Shown: piece by piece, positions 12,281-23,479 of the stretch
How positions within the stretch are numbered: the first letter of the stretch is position 1
Layout of the letters: each line of letters begins with the position of its first letter
Origin: Nymphaea colorata
Taxonomy: Eukaryota; Streptophyta; Magnoliopsida; Nymphaeales; Nymphaeaceae
Direction of reading: 5' to 3'
NCBI RefSeq assembly: GCF_008831285.2
Contig: NC_045145.1
Location: 10,292,802-10,356,801, forward strand
Length of the DNA stretch: 64,000 nt
Notes under the pieces: model-generated
What the model was told of the DNA's origin: nothing
Databases searched by the model: none
The model's input: only the letters and a program-made list of their open reading frames with translations
Position numbers and translations under genes: made by a program

Positions 12281-13229
12281 CAGGGTGAGAAGGAGATAAA
12301 GACCCATCTACAACTGATGAAGCTGCCTGAACAGACCCAATAGGAGACGGTAAAGAATTCTTGCCCTGCTTAGATGCAACATTTCTTCCTAGGGATGTAA
12401 TGGAAAGACGACCATGTTTATCCCAACATCTGTCTTCTAAATATCCTATTTTACCACAATATGTGCACTAAAATCTCCCCCTACCTCCTCTTGACCCACG
12501 ACCAATGCCTCTCCCCCTGAATGAACTGCGTCCACGACCTCCTGAGGCTAACAAGGTAGAAGCCTGTAAGTCACTAGAGGGCTGAGAGAGGGTCACAGCA
12601 AGATGACTGAGTCTGTTGTAGGCTTTGGCTAGGTCAGGGATTTCTGCTCCAGTCAACATCTAAGCCTTTTCTACAGCATATTCAGGAGAGAGACCTTGTA
12701 AAAACTTCGCACCCATAGACTGTTCACCATGAGTTTTATGACATGTTGGACATGGGGGACGTAATGCTTTAAGTCGTTCATAGATGGACTTGAGGGAAGC
12801 GAAGTACTGAGCAAGACTTTGATCACCCTGTTGCAAATTAAGTAATTCCTCCTCCACCTGCAATATCTTGCTAACATTCTTGTCATTTGAGTAAGTTTGT
12901 TTCAAGAAATCCCACATTTGTTTGGCCGAGGTATAGTATGCAATAGTTGATGCGATTTGTGGTTGCACACTATTCATGATCCACGACATAACAATATTAT
13001 TATCTCCCTTCCATGAACCATATTTTCCACTCTTTTCGACATGCTCATTTTCTTCTATAACATGCTCCTTCTGATGTCCAATCACTGACATCATAAATAT
13101 ACGAGACCAAATCTCATAGTTAGATCCATCTAACTTTACCGTACAACCATAAGAGAATGGATTTCCTCCACTTTTAACCTCATGAGAAAAATCAGTCCTG
13201 AGATTTTCAGCCATTGCAAATCTATCCAC
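12281..13229 (-). pseudogene. Copia-1 gag
   Basis: Gag starts at Met 13229 or the second Met a few codons later. KLDGSNYEIWSRIFMMSVI and MWDFLKQTYS belong to the UBN2/copia gag domain. After a TAG at 12660-12662 the frame continues into a GRGRSSFRGRGIGRGSRGG nucleocapsid segment and a zinc knuckle CTYCGKIGYLEDRC near 12430-12467, in which the usual His is Tyr. A TAG at 12468-12470 lies just before the knuckle. Gag would coat the RNA and form the particle. Apart from nonsense codons it reads in one frame, so it decayed by point mutation. Confidence 0.88.
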
Positions 13230-13880
13230 AAGAGATCAACCACCACATGCAAGAGAAAATATATATATATATATATATATATTGAAAAAGAGACTGATCA
13301 GCAAGACCAAACTTCCCACACGGCCACGTTAGATGACAAGAACAAGCAAACCACTGTCCACCTGTTGACAGCAACCCACGGCCAAAAAGAACAACAATCT
13401 GAAAAAAAAAACTGCTAACAGCAAGCCCACCATAATCTGCTCCAACCAACAACTTGTCTATTTATGTACCTAATGCTGCTGTACCACACATTAATTTTCA
13501 CACATCATGGATAATGACAACAAAAAAATGTATTCAATGTAAACTGCCACAAAAAAAATCATAAAGAGCAGTCCTCCACTTGGCTGCCTTGATCATAGAC
13601 CACATCAAACCATAAGAGTCTCCACGACTGGAGTCTATTCACGCATACCTCCTAGCGTGAATAGACTCCTCCACCTAGTTCCGTTGCTGGAAATCAGTCA
13701 ACTAGAACAGATGAGAAGAGAAGAAGGAAGAGACAGAAGAAGAGGAAGGAGAACACGACGGTGGAAGAGATAGCCTGAGAAGGAGAAGGAGGGTCGCCGG
13801 CTATTCACGTCACGTCGCCAGATTCACGGACGTCTGCAGCCTATTGCCGGCTGTTCAAGTCGCGTCGCCAGTCACGTCCC
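13230..13880 (-). other. Copia-1 5' leader with hairpin
   Basis: This untranslated leader lies between primer site and gag. It holds a perfect 15-bp inverted repeat, GGAGTCTATTCACGC (13630-13644) and its complement (13655-13669), around a 10-base loop. A GCCGGCT...GTCGCCAG phrase is repeated twice at about 13796-13870. An AT dinucleotide run occupies about 13258-13282. No long frame is conserved. Leaders of this kind carry packaging and dimerisation signals; that role here is inference. Confidence 0.75.
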
Positions 13881-13892
13881 GCTCTGATACCA
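13881..13892 (-). promoter_or_regulatory. Copia-1 primer binding site (initiator Met-tRNA)
   Basis: On the minus strand TGGTATCAGAGC follows the 5' LTR directly and is an exact match to the usual plant initiator Met-tRNA primer site. Confidence 0.95.
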
Positions 13893-14125
13893 TGTTGCAG
13901 CTTTGAAACGTGGAGAGAGAGAGAGAGAGAGGGCTGAAGATGTGAGAGTTGAGAAGAAAAGAACTCATCTCATTCACTAACCCTAATCTCTATTATAAAG
14001 AGATTAGGGTAAAAAGAAGATTTACAGATTACATCAATCTAAAATAAAGAAGATATTAAAGAGGTCTTATAACTCTTTAATATTACAAAGAACCACCTAG
14101 AAACATAAACATTCTTATTTCAACA
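13893..14125 (-). repeat. Copia-1 5' LTR
   Basis: It begins TGTTGCAGC and ends TTCAACA on the plus strand. It would hold the element promoter. It is adjacent to the primer site at 13881-13892. Confidence 0.95.
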
Positions 14126-16303
14126 ATAAGTGCACTCTCCATTAAAACAAATTCTTCTACATGCACATCCCAATATTGAGACGATCCACAACTGCATTTA
14201 ATTATAAGAAGAAGATTAAAGGATTGAAAAATTGAATTTACAAAATAACATAAACAAATATGGAATCATAGATGTATCATACCTATATTCTTTATCCTTT
14301 CTTGAAAGTAGACACAAATTGGAGTGCAAATAAACGAGGTCTTCTGCACGCTTGCTAGTGAGTTTATTCCTTCTAATATTATGTATATGAGAATATATGC
14401 TCCAATTCCTTTCACAACATGTCGGTGTAATAGGCTGACTAAGTGATTTTGATGCCAATTTTTGGAGAGTTGGCATTTCTGATCCATATATTGACCACCA
14501 ATCAAAGGACTTCATTCTTTATCCTCTCTTGCTATCTCTACATCTCGACATTCAAATCTTCCTGCATTGAACTTTGAATATTCATAACTAGCTTTTTTTT
14601 AACATAGGGATCTGAATAAAGTCTCTCCATGCATGATATTCTGTTCTTCGATATCTCATGATCTTGATTTGGAGGGACACGTCTAGGAGCTCCTTCTAGC
14701 CATTTTTTGAATAATACTTAGGATTTAAAGAATGAGCCATGCAATGTTGGGGAGTATTGCTCTTATCCCATCTTTCTACTAGTATCAATGAATGCGATAA
14801 AAAAAGTCTAAATTATTAAGTACAATACATTTCTTTTCACACTTGAAAACTATAAACTGAATTTTCTCAATCATATTATATCACATTTCGCAAACCTTAT
14901 GAAGCATAGGCTGATTCTTATCTACTTTCCTCAGCATGCACCAAATTGGTTTTGTGAACTCCAAAAAATATGTCAACCTATCACACCATTTATCATCCAC
15001 AATAATGTTCTTGATTGCTTGAGCTTTAAATTCATCTTCAGCACGATAGAAATTCCAATCTTTGTCAGCCACCATATGAACTAATGCTTTTTTTACTCAT
15101 TGAAACCTTTTCAACATGATGATGATGGAAGCAAACTGTGTCTCAACAACTTTCAATATCTAAATAACTACTAAAGAGTGACAATGCATGTTGGTGATTG
15201 ACAATGAAATTTCTAATATTTATTGCATCTTTTTCCATATCATGAATCCATGAAAATAGTTCATGTCTTGGCGGATCTTGTTCTTCAGTTGGTGGACTGC
15301 ATATGTCCTTCAATGCCAAATTCAGGGTGTGTGCAACATATGGAGTCCAAAAGACATGAGAAAACTCACTCATCAAACTCCAGCCAACAGTCTTACAGAC
15401 AACAACATTATGTGTAATGATCTGCAGTAGCTTATTAGGACCAACCTATTTGATGACTTCTATAAATAACTACTTCAAATCTTCAGCATCTTTTTACTCC
15501 CCGGATGCATCAACTTTCTTCAAAAATACCAGCTCATCACAAGCAATAGCAATAAAGTTAATTAGTAGATGCCTTTGAATGTCTGTCCATCCATCATTGA
15601 TGTTCCAGCTTTATTCTCTTTAAACTTTGTCATAGCCAATTTTTGTTCATCATCATTCTTTTCATATCTAAGAATTGATGTTCATAATCTTTCTGAGTTT
15701 GGAGGTAAATATCTAACCAATTTGCTATTCGCAACTACAAGCACAAACTTCTTCCAGTGGAGATTTCGAGCTATGTTGAAAGGAGTGCATCTAGAATAGA
15801 AAAACTTGCCGGATAACTTATGTATCTCTGTTCTTCCACATGAATTGAAACATGCCTCTAAAGTATTCTCACAGGCCTTTCTTTTCTTATTAACAACTAT
15901 AAGAGACATGCTTTTATCACCACCATCTATTCTCTTGCATTGATCAACAATCTCTTGTAACTTCCTATATTCTCCAAGTTTGTCTGCAGGAATTTTCTTA
16001 AATAATCGAATTCCAAAATTTGATATCTTCAATAGATGTCTTTTTACTCTTATGTAAGATCCAAGAAATGAACCCTCACAATATTTGCACACAAAAACGT
16101 ACATTGCCACCAGTATCATTGCCTGTGGATGCATCTTTTGTGACAACCTGAATTCCTTTACACAATAGTTGCTTTTTGCTTGCATATACAGAACCAGGTT
16201 GTGAGCCAGACCTTGATTGTGTAACATTATTTACACTTGATGAAGAAGATCATATTGCTGCAGATTCTGATGCAGTAGTCATTCCTTTCCCTTTGTCAGC
16301 CAT
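14126..16303 (-). pseudogene. hAT transposase, main part (BED finger, DUF659, dimerisation domain)
   Basis: Read from Met at 16303 (MADKGKGM) downwards. A BED-type zinc finger has CKYCEGSF and RVKRHLL (about 16110-16030). A DUF659-like RNase H-fold region has MMDG (about 15590), then SHVFWTPYVAHTLNLALKDI (about 15370-15310), and WCMLRKVDKNQPML near 14940. The hAT C-terminal dimerisation domain has WWSIYGSEMPTLQKLA and CERNWSIYSHIHNIRRNKL (about 14500-14350). The enzyme would cut and join the element ends. Several stops and frame changes occur, and some may be introns, such as near 14216. The last exon is cut by Copia-1 and ends at 8647. It is not functional as it stands. Confidence 0.85.
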
Positions 16304-17403
16304 CAAGTAAATTTCACCTTAAAACTTCAAAGCTGAAAAGTTAAACGATAATTTATGAATCTACTATATATATACAATCAGATCCATGAGCATTCATGAT
16401 TAATTTTATACAACAAATTACAATTATACTATATTACTATATACCATTCAAGCATCAAATCCACGAGCTGATCACTAAAAAAGGAAAATCTATCGCAAGC
16501 CAATATGATGACTGAAAAACATGTAAGAATCCCAACCAAGCTCGGGAACACATTGTAAGATTCAAACACAAAAAATATACAAATCAAATAATAGAAAGGT
16601 AGAAACAAATATAAAAAATCTGCAAGGCACAACAAGAGGAAAATCTATCACTAACATGCTTATGAAAAATAATAAAAAATGCTACAAACAGAAGGATAGA
16701 AACAAAAATATAGAAATCATAGGATGAGTAGCTGACAACAAAAAAACAAAAAAAACGTTGAAAATCAGCTAGAGTCACCTGAATGTTCAAAAGAGGGAAT
16801 CAATAGTAATTGGGAAAAATGGGTAAATCAGCAAGGAGCTTTTCAATTGAAAGTTGGGAATGTTTGGGGCATGGGGATGGAAAACCCTTCGTCTAACCAT
16901 TAGGTTGGCCAGTAAACGACATGAAATCTGGCAAAATCGAGTGTGAAGGGCATCGGTTGATGAGGGAATTGAATGCACCTACCTAAACCAAGTAGACATT
17001 GAGGAAGCCTTGTGGCATAGAGGGGCTGGGCCAGTCAGGTAGGCATCAAAAAATCAACCAAAGAAGGTGTTGGAAGATTCACCGATGAGTTTCAGGATGC
17101 TAAAAAGAAGATGATTCACTGAAGAGAACCACGATTCATCGAAAATTTTCATCGGCTGTTGGAAACAAGCTTCTCACAAAGCATAGAAGCAGTCAGCCTC
17201 TGGCAGCTGAAGGGCTTCATCGAAGAATAAAACCCTTGTTCTACAAGGGTTTATGATTTTCAAGTTTAAAAAAAAATGTTAAAAATTGGATGTATTTGTC
17301 CTCTATGTGTCTTGACCGCAACCGACTCGTTGTTTACCCAAGTCGGGTGTGCTTCCGACACGTCGTCTATTTCAATGGGTGCGGACCATGTCGGGCCACA
17401 CCC
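16304..17403. other. hAT 5' non-coding region
   Basis: This is AT-rich DNA upstream of the transposase, then a GC-richer stretch approaching the inverted repeat. It probably holds the transposase promoter. Open frames here are short and unsupported. Confidence 0.5.
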
Positions 17404-17430
17404 ATCCGCACTCCCGCACCCACACCTGCA
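17404..17430. repeat. hAT terminal inverted repeat, right
   Basis: Its reverse complement reads GTGCAGGTGTGGGTGCGGGA then GTGCGG, matching 8411-8436. It is followed by 43 bases before the apparent target duplication at 17474. Confidence 0.6.
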
Positions 17431-17473
17431 CCTGCTTTGGTGTGGGTGCGGCAGCCTGTTAGGTGAATTTGTG

Positions 17474-20400
17474 TGACATGGTTTTGAAAAGGATGCCCTC
17501 AAGATCACCTTGTTACATTCTCTCTCAAGGACAAGGCTTAATAATGGCTCGGGTGCAACAAAACATGGGATGATCTTGAGTAGGAGTTTTTATCCAAGTA
17601 CTTTGCCATTTGCAACACCAACCAATATAGATGTAACATCACCACATGTTTTTAGATGGATGGAGAGCAATTTCATGAACCATGGGATCATAAGTCCTGC
17701 TATGGAAATATAATCATCACCAAGTGCCTGAATGACATATCATGCAGTGCTTCTACAAAGGTTGTTTAGATCGTCACAAACAATTGATTCTTCTTGTGGT
17801 GGGATGTTCTTGTTGAAGAGTGAGGAAGAGGCTTGGAGATTACTTGATACACTTATAGAAAATTCTCTTCACCACACATCCTCATCTCGTGTTGAGAGAG
17901 ACACATAGAATGTTCCTAAAAAAGCAATGCTTGAAGTTCATCCTTTTGACTTGACTAATTCCAACATTGACATGTTATTACAAAAATTGAATTAGTTTCT
18001 TGTTGTCTCTTCCTATCAGCCTTCACATGTGTGTTCCTTATTGTGTAGCCCAATGGATACCATTATTGAATGTCATTCAGAATCATAGTTACATGGAATT
18101 TGTTGCTAAAAAAATTCAAGCTTGTCGAAGATTCTACAGACCTTATAATGTCCCATATTCTTCCACATATAGTCTAGGCAGGACAACTCACCCCAATTTT
18201 TCTTAAGTGTCATCCACAACAGCCCTCTCCTGAACCATCCTATCCATAGCCTAGACCTCCTCATCCGAACTAGAACTTTCAAAGACTACATGTTCTTTAG
18301 CAGAATAACTCTTTTTTTTTTGTTAGATACTTATTCTTCAGTTGCACAAGCAGAGCAACAATAAACTTTGAGGAGAGATTGTTAAGGGCCATGGAAGACC
18401 CACTACATGACAAAAATATGATCAGCTGCTCAATTCCCACACCTAGGCTATCTATAATCTTAAAACACAGGTGTGACATATTGCAGAGGCTTTGAGTAAG
18501 AGATAGAAGAGGGTTTTACCAAGCCAACTAGAAAGGAATCCCAAAGGCAAGGGATCATTCATGTATGTAATCGAGGAGGAGAGTTCATTGTTTAATACAG
18601 TTATGACATTGAAGGTGGACAACTATATCAGAGAATAAGGCCTAAATAAACAGTAGTGGAGCTTGAGTAGAGGCAGAATTCATATGTTGCTCCTTACACT
18701 GATACTTCTTATTCAACTTCATCACCAGAACATAGACCATCTAATTCAGAGATTATAAAAATGAAAGGTAGAACCTCTTACCAAGAAAATGGTTTTTCAA
18801 CCCACCCTTCCCTAGAGCATTGGAAACCCCTACTACCCTTGCAAGGCAAGATCTAATAATGCTAGGCATGTTGGAAATTTTCAAGAATGTTCAGATCAAC
18901 CTATCACTTCTTAATGTCATTAGACAAGCATTTGTGTAGGGTAAGTTTTTGAAAGAGCAGTGCATTCAAAAGAGAGAAGATCTTATAAGATTCTGATAAA
19001 GGTCCTATTGAATGAGTAGGTGAGTCAGGTGATCCTCCAGAAGAATCCACCCAAGCTCAAGGGCCTTGGTGCACCATTATCCCTTATGTCATCCATAATA
19101 TTATGAGAGAAGAATATGAAAAGTTCCTGGCATCTATTCTACATGATTTAGATGGAGCAAATGATAACTTAGATGTGAATATGGATTCCATCAGGGGACT
19201 TTGATTTTAAGTAACATAAGTGAGATGTCACCATTTCTTGTGATCTTTCGAGGAAGAATCCTTTTGAATCTCTTCCTTCCTTAGCTGAAGAGCCAGTGCC
19301 CACCTCCATTGAGTCTCCTCCAAAATTAGAGATTAAGCCTATGCCTAGCGTAATATGTTTTTTGGGAGATGGGGTGACTTTGCCACTTATTGTTTCCTCA
19401 CAGCTATCTAAGCAAGAGAGTATATTTCTAAGAGTGCTATGAGGGCACAAGCAAGAAATTGGACGGACAATAGCAGATCTTCGAGGGATTGATCCTTCAT
19501 TTTGCATGCACCACATTCACACTGAAGAGGGATGCAAGCGTATGTGAGACATGCAGTGGAAGTCAAACCCAAAATGAAAGAAGTTCTGAAGAAAAAGATT
19601 ATTAAGTGGCTTGGTGCATGGATCATATACCTCATATCATACAATGAATGGCTGATTTCAATTCAGGTTATTCCAAAGAATTCAAGGCTTACGGTAGTGA
19701 AGAATGACCATGGGCAAGAGGTCCCGATGCAAACTACCACTGGGTGGAGAATTTGCATCGATCATTGGAAAATAATCCCAGAAACAAAAAAAGGATTATT
19801 TTCCATTTCTATTCATTGAATAGATTTTGGAGAAATTAGTAAGTCAGAGTTACTTTTGCTTCCTTAATGGGTACTCGGGCTATAATCAAGTTGCAGTCCA
19901 CCTAGATGACCAGGCATGACCACTTTCACTTGTCCTTTCGGCACCTTTGTATTCAAAAGAATGCCCTTTGGATTATGCAATGCACTGATCACCTTTCAAA
20001 GGTGCATGTTATCCATTTTTTGAGTTTGGTTGAAGATGTAATCGAGGTTTTCATGGATAATTTTTAAAATATGGCTCATCTTTTGAGGATTGCCTCTAGA
20101 AACTCTCTTGAGTTTTACAAAGATCTAAAGAGTATAATCTTATTTTACCATGAGAAAATAGTCATTTCTTGGTGAAAAAAGGTATTTTACTTGGTTACAT
20201 CATTTTTGATAGAGGCATTGAAGTTGATAGAGCCAAAGTTGAGTCTATTTCATGGTTGGCTCCACCATCATCTATTAAGAAGGTACATTCTTTTTTGGGC
20301 ATGCAGGCTTCTACAGAAGATTCATAAAAAATTTCAACAAAATCTCTACACCTCTTTGTGCCTTGTTGTCTAATTATCAGCTCTTCATATCTTTGAGGAA

Positions 20401-21310
20401 TATTTGAGAGCATTTGAAACTCAAAAGAATGCTCTCACCACAATACACATTCTTTGTTCTGCTTATTGGTCACTTCCATTTGAGATAATGTCTTGGAAAA
20501 GTTCATAACATATCTTCTAATTTCAAAAGTCGTTGAGTACTCTGGCCACGCAGCACGGAGGTATCTTTTCAGCAAGAAGGATACAAAACCAACTCATTTA
20601 TTAGATTTTCTTGCACTAGGAGTTTAATTTGGAGATTAGATTGAAGTAGGGCAGCAAGAATGTGGTGGTAGACCATTTATCAAGGCTAAATTTTTAGTCT
20701 ACTATTGATCAGTTGCCAATCGGAGACTTGTTCTCGAATGAGTAGTTGATGAGACTCAAGGAATCACAACACAATGGTTCATAAACATTGCGAATTATTT
20801 GGTGACTGGTGAAATACATGCTTATTGGAACAAACATGAAAATGATGGTTTTTTTGTCACAATTTAGGTATTATTACTAAGAGGACCCATAGCTCTTCAA
20901 ATATTGTGTGGATCAAGTCATTTGCAAATGTATGCTGAAAGAGGAACATGAGTTCATTCTCAAGTTTTGTCACATCCTGGTTTGCAAATGTCATTCCAAT
21001 GGGAAAAAGACTGCCATGTGGATTTTATTGGCTGACCCTCCACAAGGATGCATATGAATTTTGCAAACATTGTATTAGATAATAGCAGACATGTAGCAAT
21101 TCAATGAGAGGCTATATGCCCTTGATGCATATTCTTGCTGTGGAGATTTTTTATGTCTGGGGCATTGATTTCATGAGTCCCTTCCTACCATCATGCTATA
21201 CCCTGTTCATTCTTGTGACGGTTGATGATGTTCCTAAGTGGCCTGAGCCGTTTCCACCAAGGTCAATGATCACAAGATCCTACTCAAAAACCATCTTGGT
21301 GTATTGAGAT
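17474..21310 (+). pseudogene. Athila-type gypsy element: gag remainder and pol
   Basis: After the hAT insertion the gag frame resumes (FSLKDKA then TWDDLE, 17525-17580). Landmarks then follow Athila order on one strand. The gag-pol linker has KNVQINLSLLNVIRQ (about 18885) and AEEPVPTSIESPPKLEIK (about 19285). The reverse transcriptase region has IGRTIADLRGIDPSFCMH (about 19455), GYSGYNQ (about 19870), TTFTCPFGTF (about 19920) and MPFGLCNA. The catalytic site reads FMDN at 20050-20061 instead of FMDD. The thumb has GIEVDRAKVE (about 20215). The integrase core has IFYVWGIDFMSPF near 21150. Dozens of stops and frameshifts are present. No LTR was found at either end, so the element is truncated and is the oldest in this nest. 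Confidence 0.85.
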
Positions 21311-21668
21311 ATTCTGTACCTAAGGAATATGCATGTAAATATAATAATTTAGAAAAAAATCTTTAACATGATGTCTTGATTGAATGTCGAGCTGAAACCA
21401 AAAGTTAGACCATTAATTGTCGAAACTTCATAAAATCTAATTAATAAAACTAAACAATAGGATCTAATAAAATTAAACAATAATTTTTTTGAAAAATGTA
21501 AAAATGAAAAAATATATAAATTAATTTGAAAAATGTTAAAATATTTTTAAAAAGCTAAACTGACATATGGCATTCTTGAATTGACTAGTGAATTGAATTG
21601 AATCAGCCCCCATGTATGTTGGTTTTTCTTGCCTAATATATGTTGTTTCTTTGCTCATTCTTTTGCAG
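21311..21668. other. AT-rich stretch, intron-like at its end
   Basis: There is no element end or gene here. The last 20 bases (TTTGCTCATTCTTTTGCAG) look like a polypyrimidine tract with a 3' splice site feeding the exon-like fragment at 21669. Confidence 0.4.
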
Positions 21669-21779
21669 TTTGAAGATGTTGGTGTTCATAGCACCAAAGT
21701 AATAATATTTAAGTTGTAGTCAAATGATGATGGAATATTGGATCTTGATTTTGATGATGATAAGGAGGTCATGTTATGA
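21669..21779 (+). pseudogene. Exon-like fragment resembling a MORC GHKL ATPase
   Basis: The frame reads FEDVGVHSTKVIIF, then a stop, then NDDGILDLDFDDDKE. This resembles the plant MORC segment with FED.G.HGTK, an NLW.ND.G motif and a run ending in LDFD.D. MORC proteins are chromatin ATPases used in silencing. The TAG at 21717-21719 stands where the family has Trp. A 3' splice-like site precedes the fragment. I see no GHKL ATPase box in the window, so this is an isolated gene relic or captured exon. The call rests on one short exon recalled from family knowledge. Confidence 0.5.
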
Positions 21780-23479
21780 GAAACTTGGTTATATGCATTT
21801 GATCTGAATTTCTTATCTGAACGCATTCTCATTAATCAAATGGTGCACTTTTAATAGCCTTTTCTTGCTAGGCTATTATTTGATGATTGCTGTAAAAACT
21901 GTGGTTATGCATGGTGATGCTTGAGACTATAACTTGTGTTAATTTGATAAGTACAATTTTATGATATGACATGTTTGCATCAGTTAATAAAATTATTCAT
22001 TTTGTATACAAGATATGTTCTTCCTTTCAGGCATTTTCTGTTTTAAAGCTGAATTGCTTTGTGATGAGAATTAAACGATCCTCAACACTGACTCTGAAGT
22101 CCATATTGCTAAATAATGTGGACTTGTCACTAAAGGAATGAGACTTCTATTCTAGGCTAAAGTCATATTCTTATTAAAAATTTAAGTATTTCTTTTGTTT
22201 ATTTTGGTATATCTAGCGGTTAGGCTTTGAGCTTGTTTTCTTAGTAAGATCTCTTGCATAACATGTTTTTTTCTTAATGGACATAAAAAATTGATGGTTT
22301 TTCTTTTCCTTTTTTCTATTGTGCCTAAAGTTTTTTGCTTTTTTCCTGCCATTTTCAGCTTGATAATTGTTTTTCTTTTTGGTTCATATTAGTCTACTTA
22401 TTTGCCTTTCTTTGTTCTACCATTCGCTTTCTTTTGAAAATTGGATGTGCAAATGAATATTTTCTTTAGCTCTTTTGCTAGGTCCATCTAAGCTTACCAT
22501 ATTTAATTTGCTCCGCCTAGTGATTATTTTATGCTTTGATGCAATTATATCAAAGCATGGTTGCAATTGATATGACACGGTCTGGATTTTTTTAAGCTCA
22601 AGAGCCTTCACCATATTGACCTTGAATTCTGGACATGCTTATGTTCGGCCATCGTTACTTACATGAATTATTATGTATCAAATTAATTAATTTATTAATA
22701 AAATTTGGCCACAATTTCAGTGGCCATGGTAACAATGACTATGATGGTGGTGCAAATAGATGGTAATGGCAGCTTAGCAATGTGACAGTGACCAGAACAT
22801 TGATCAGGTTGACATGGAAAAGAAATAGTGGTTAGAAAATGAAAAGATCTTCCTATTAGATCTGGTATGGTGGTGCATTTCATCTCAAAGCTACGGCTAC
22901 AACACATGAGAAGAGGAGGAAGTTGAAGAGAGATAGGTTTCTTTTTAGTTCCCCATTTTTTTCCTTGAACTCCTCCTTTAAATAGATCTACCCTCAACAA
23001 CAAAATGCACAATGTAAATAATAAAGGAGTATGCTGGAGAAAACCATTAACATCTCTCTCTCTCTTTCTCTTTCTCTGTCACTTTAATTGACAATTATTT
23101 CTTAAAAGAACTCACACATAGTATCAATTTGAACAGTTGTCTATCAGATTCCAACGTATAGCATTCAACTAGGTCGAATTGCTGTCCAAAAAAAATATAA
23201 TGCACCAGTAAGTTATTTTTTGGTCCTGACTCTATAATTTATGGAATTTTATGCTTTGCTTCTAGGAAACATGGATCCCACTTTCTTTCCCTTAGTAAGC
23301 AACTTTATTCTTTTTCATGATGCACACAAACATTATTCTTCATGAAAATTAATTTTTTTCTACCTTTACAAGCTGTCTATCAAAACCTGTTGCCTCTTGG
23401 ACTTCATTGTTCATGTCAACAACTTCTGTCATTGTTCATATGAACAACTTCTTTGCAAATAAAAAAGTTCCTCCAGTAA
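21780..23479. other. Intron-like or intergenic DNA
   Basis: This is AT-rich with no transposon domains and no supported frame. It includes a CT-rich run near 23050-23080. It could be intron of the relic gene. Confidence 0.35.

Larger units (their letters stand above)
8771..14125 (-). mobile_element. Copia-1: nearly complete Ty1/copia retrotransposon
   Basis: This 5.36-kb element has LTRs of 231 and 233 bases beginning TGTTGCAGC and ending TTATTTCAACA. On the minus strand the order is 5' LTR, primer site, leader, gag, protease, integrase, reverse transcriptase, RNase H, polypurine tract, 3' LTR, which is the copia order. Flanks read GTAAG (8766-8770) and ATAAG (14126-14130), a 5-bp target duplication with one mismatch. 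The LTRs differ by roughly ten substitutions and one 2-base indel in a GA run. It interrupts the hAT transposase. Several nonsense codons and two apparent frameshifts prevent a full polyprotein. Confidence 0.95.
8411..17473 (-). mobile_element. hAT DNA transposon (BED/DUF659/hAT-C type), host of Copia-1
   Basis: The element is bounded by TCACATGG (8403-8410) and TGACATGG (17474-17481), an 8-bp target duplication with one mismatch, the length made by hAT transposases. The Athila gag frame is open across the two flanks if the insert is ignored, which supports these borders. Subtracting Copia-1 leaves about 3.7 kb, a usual size for an autonomous hAT element. Terminal inverted repeats match near 8411 and 17430, but the right one is 43 bases short of the target duplication. 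It carries one degenerate transposase gene on the minus strand. Confidence 0.8.

Noticed and set aside
13258-13282. AT dinucleotide run, and similar GA, CT and TTTTA runs (8797, 23050, 26478)
   Set aside because: Ordinary microsatellites in non-coding or LTR DNA without further structure.
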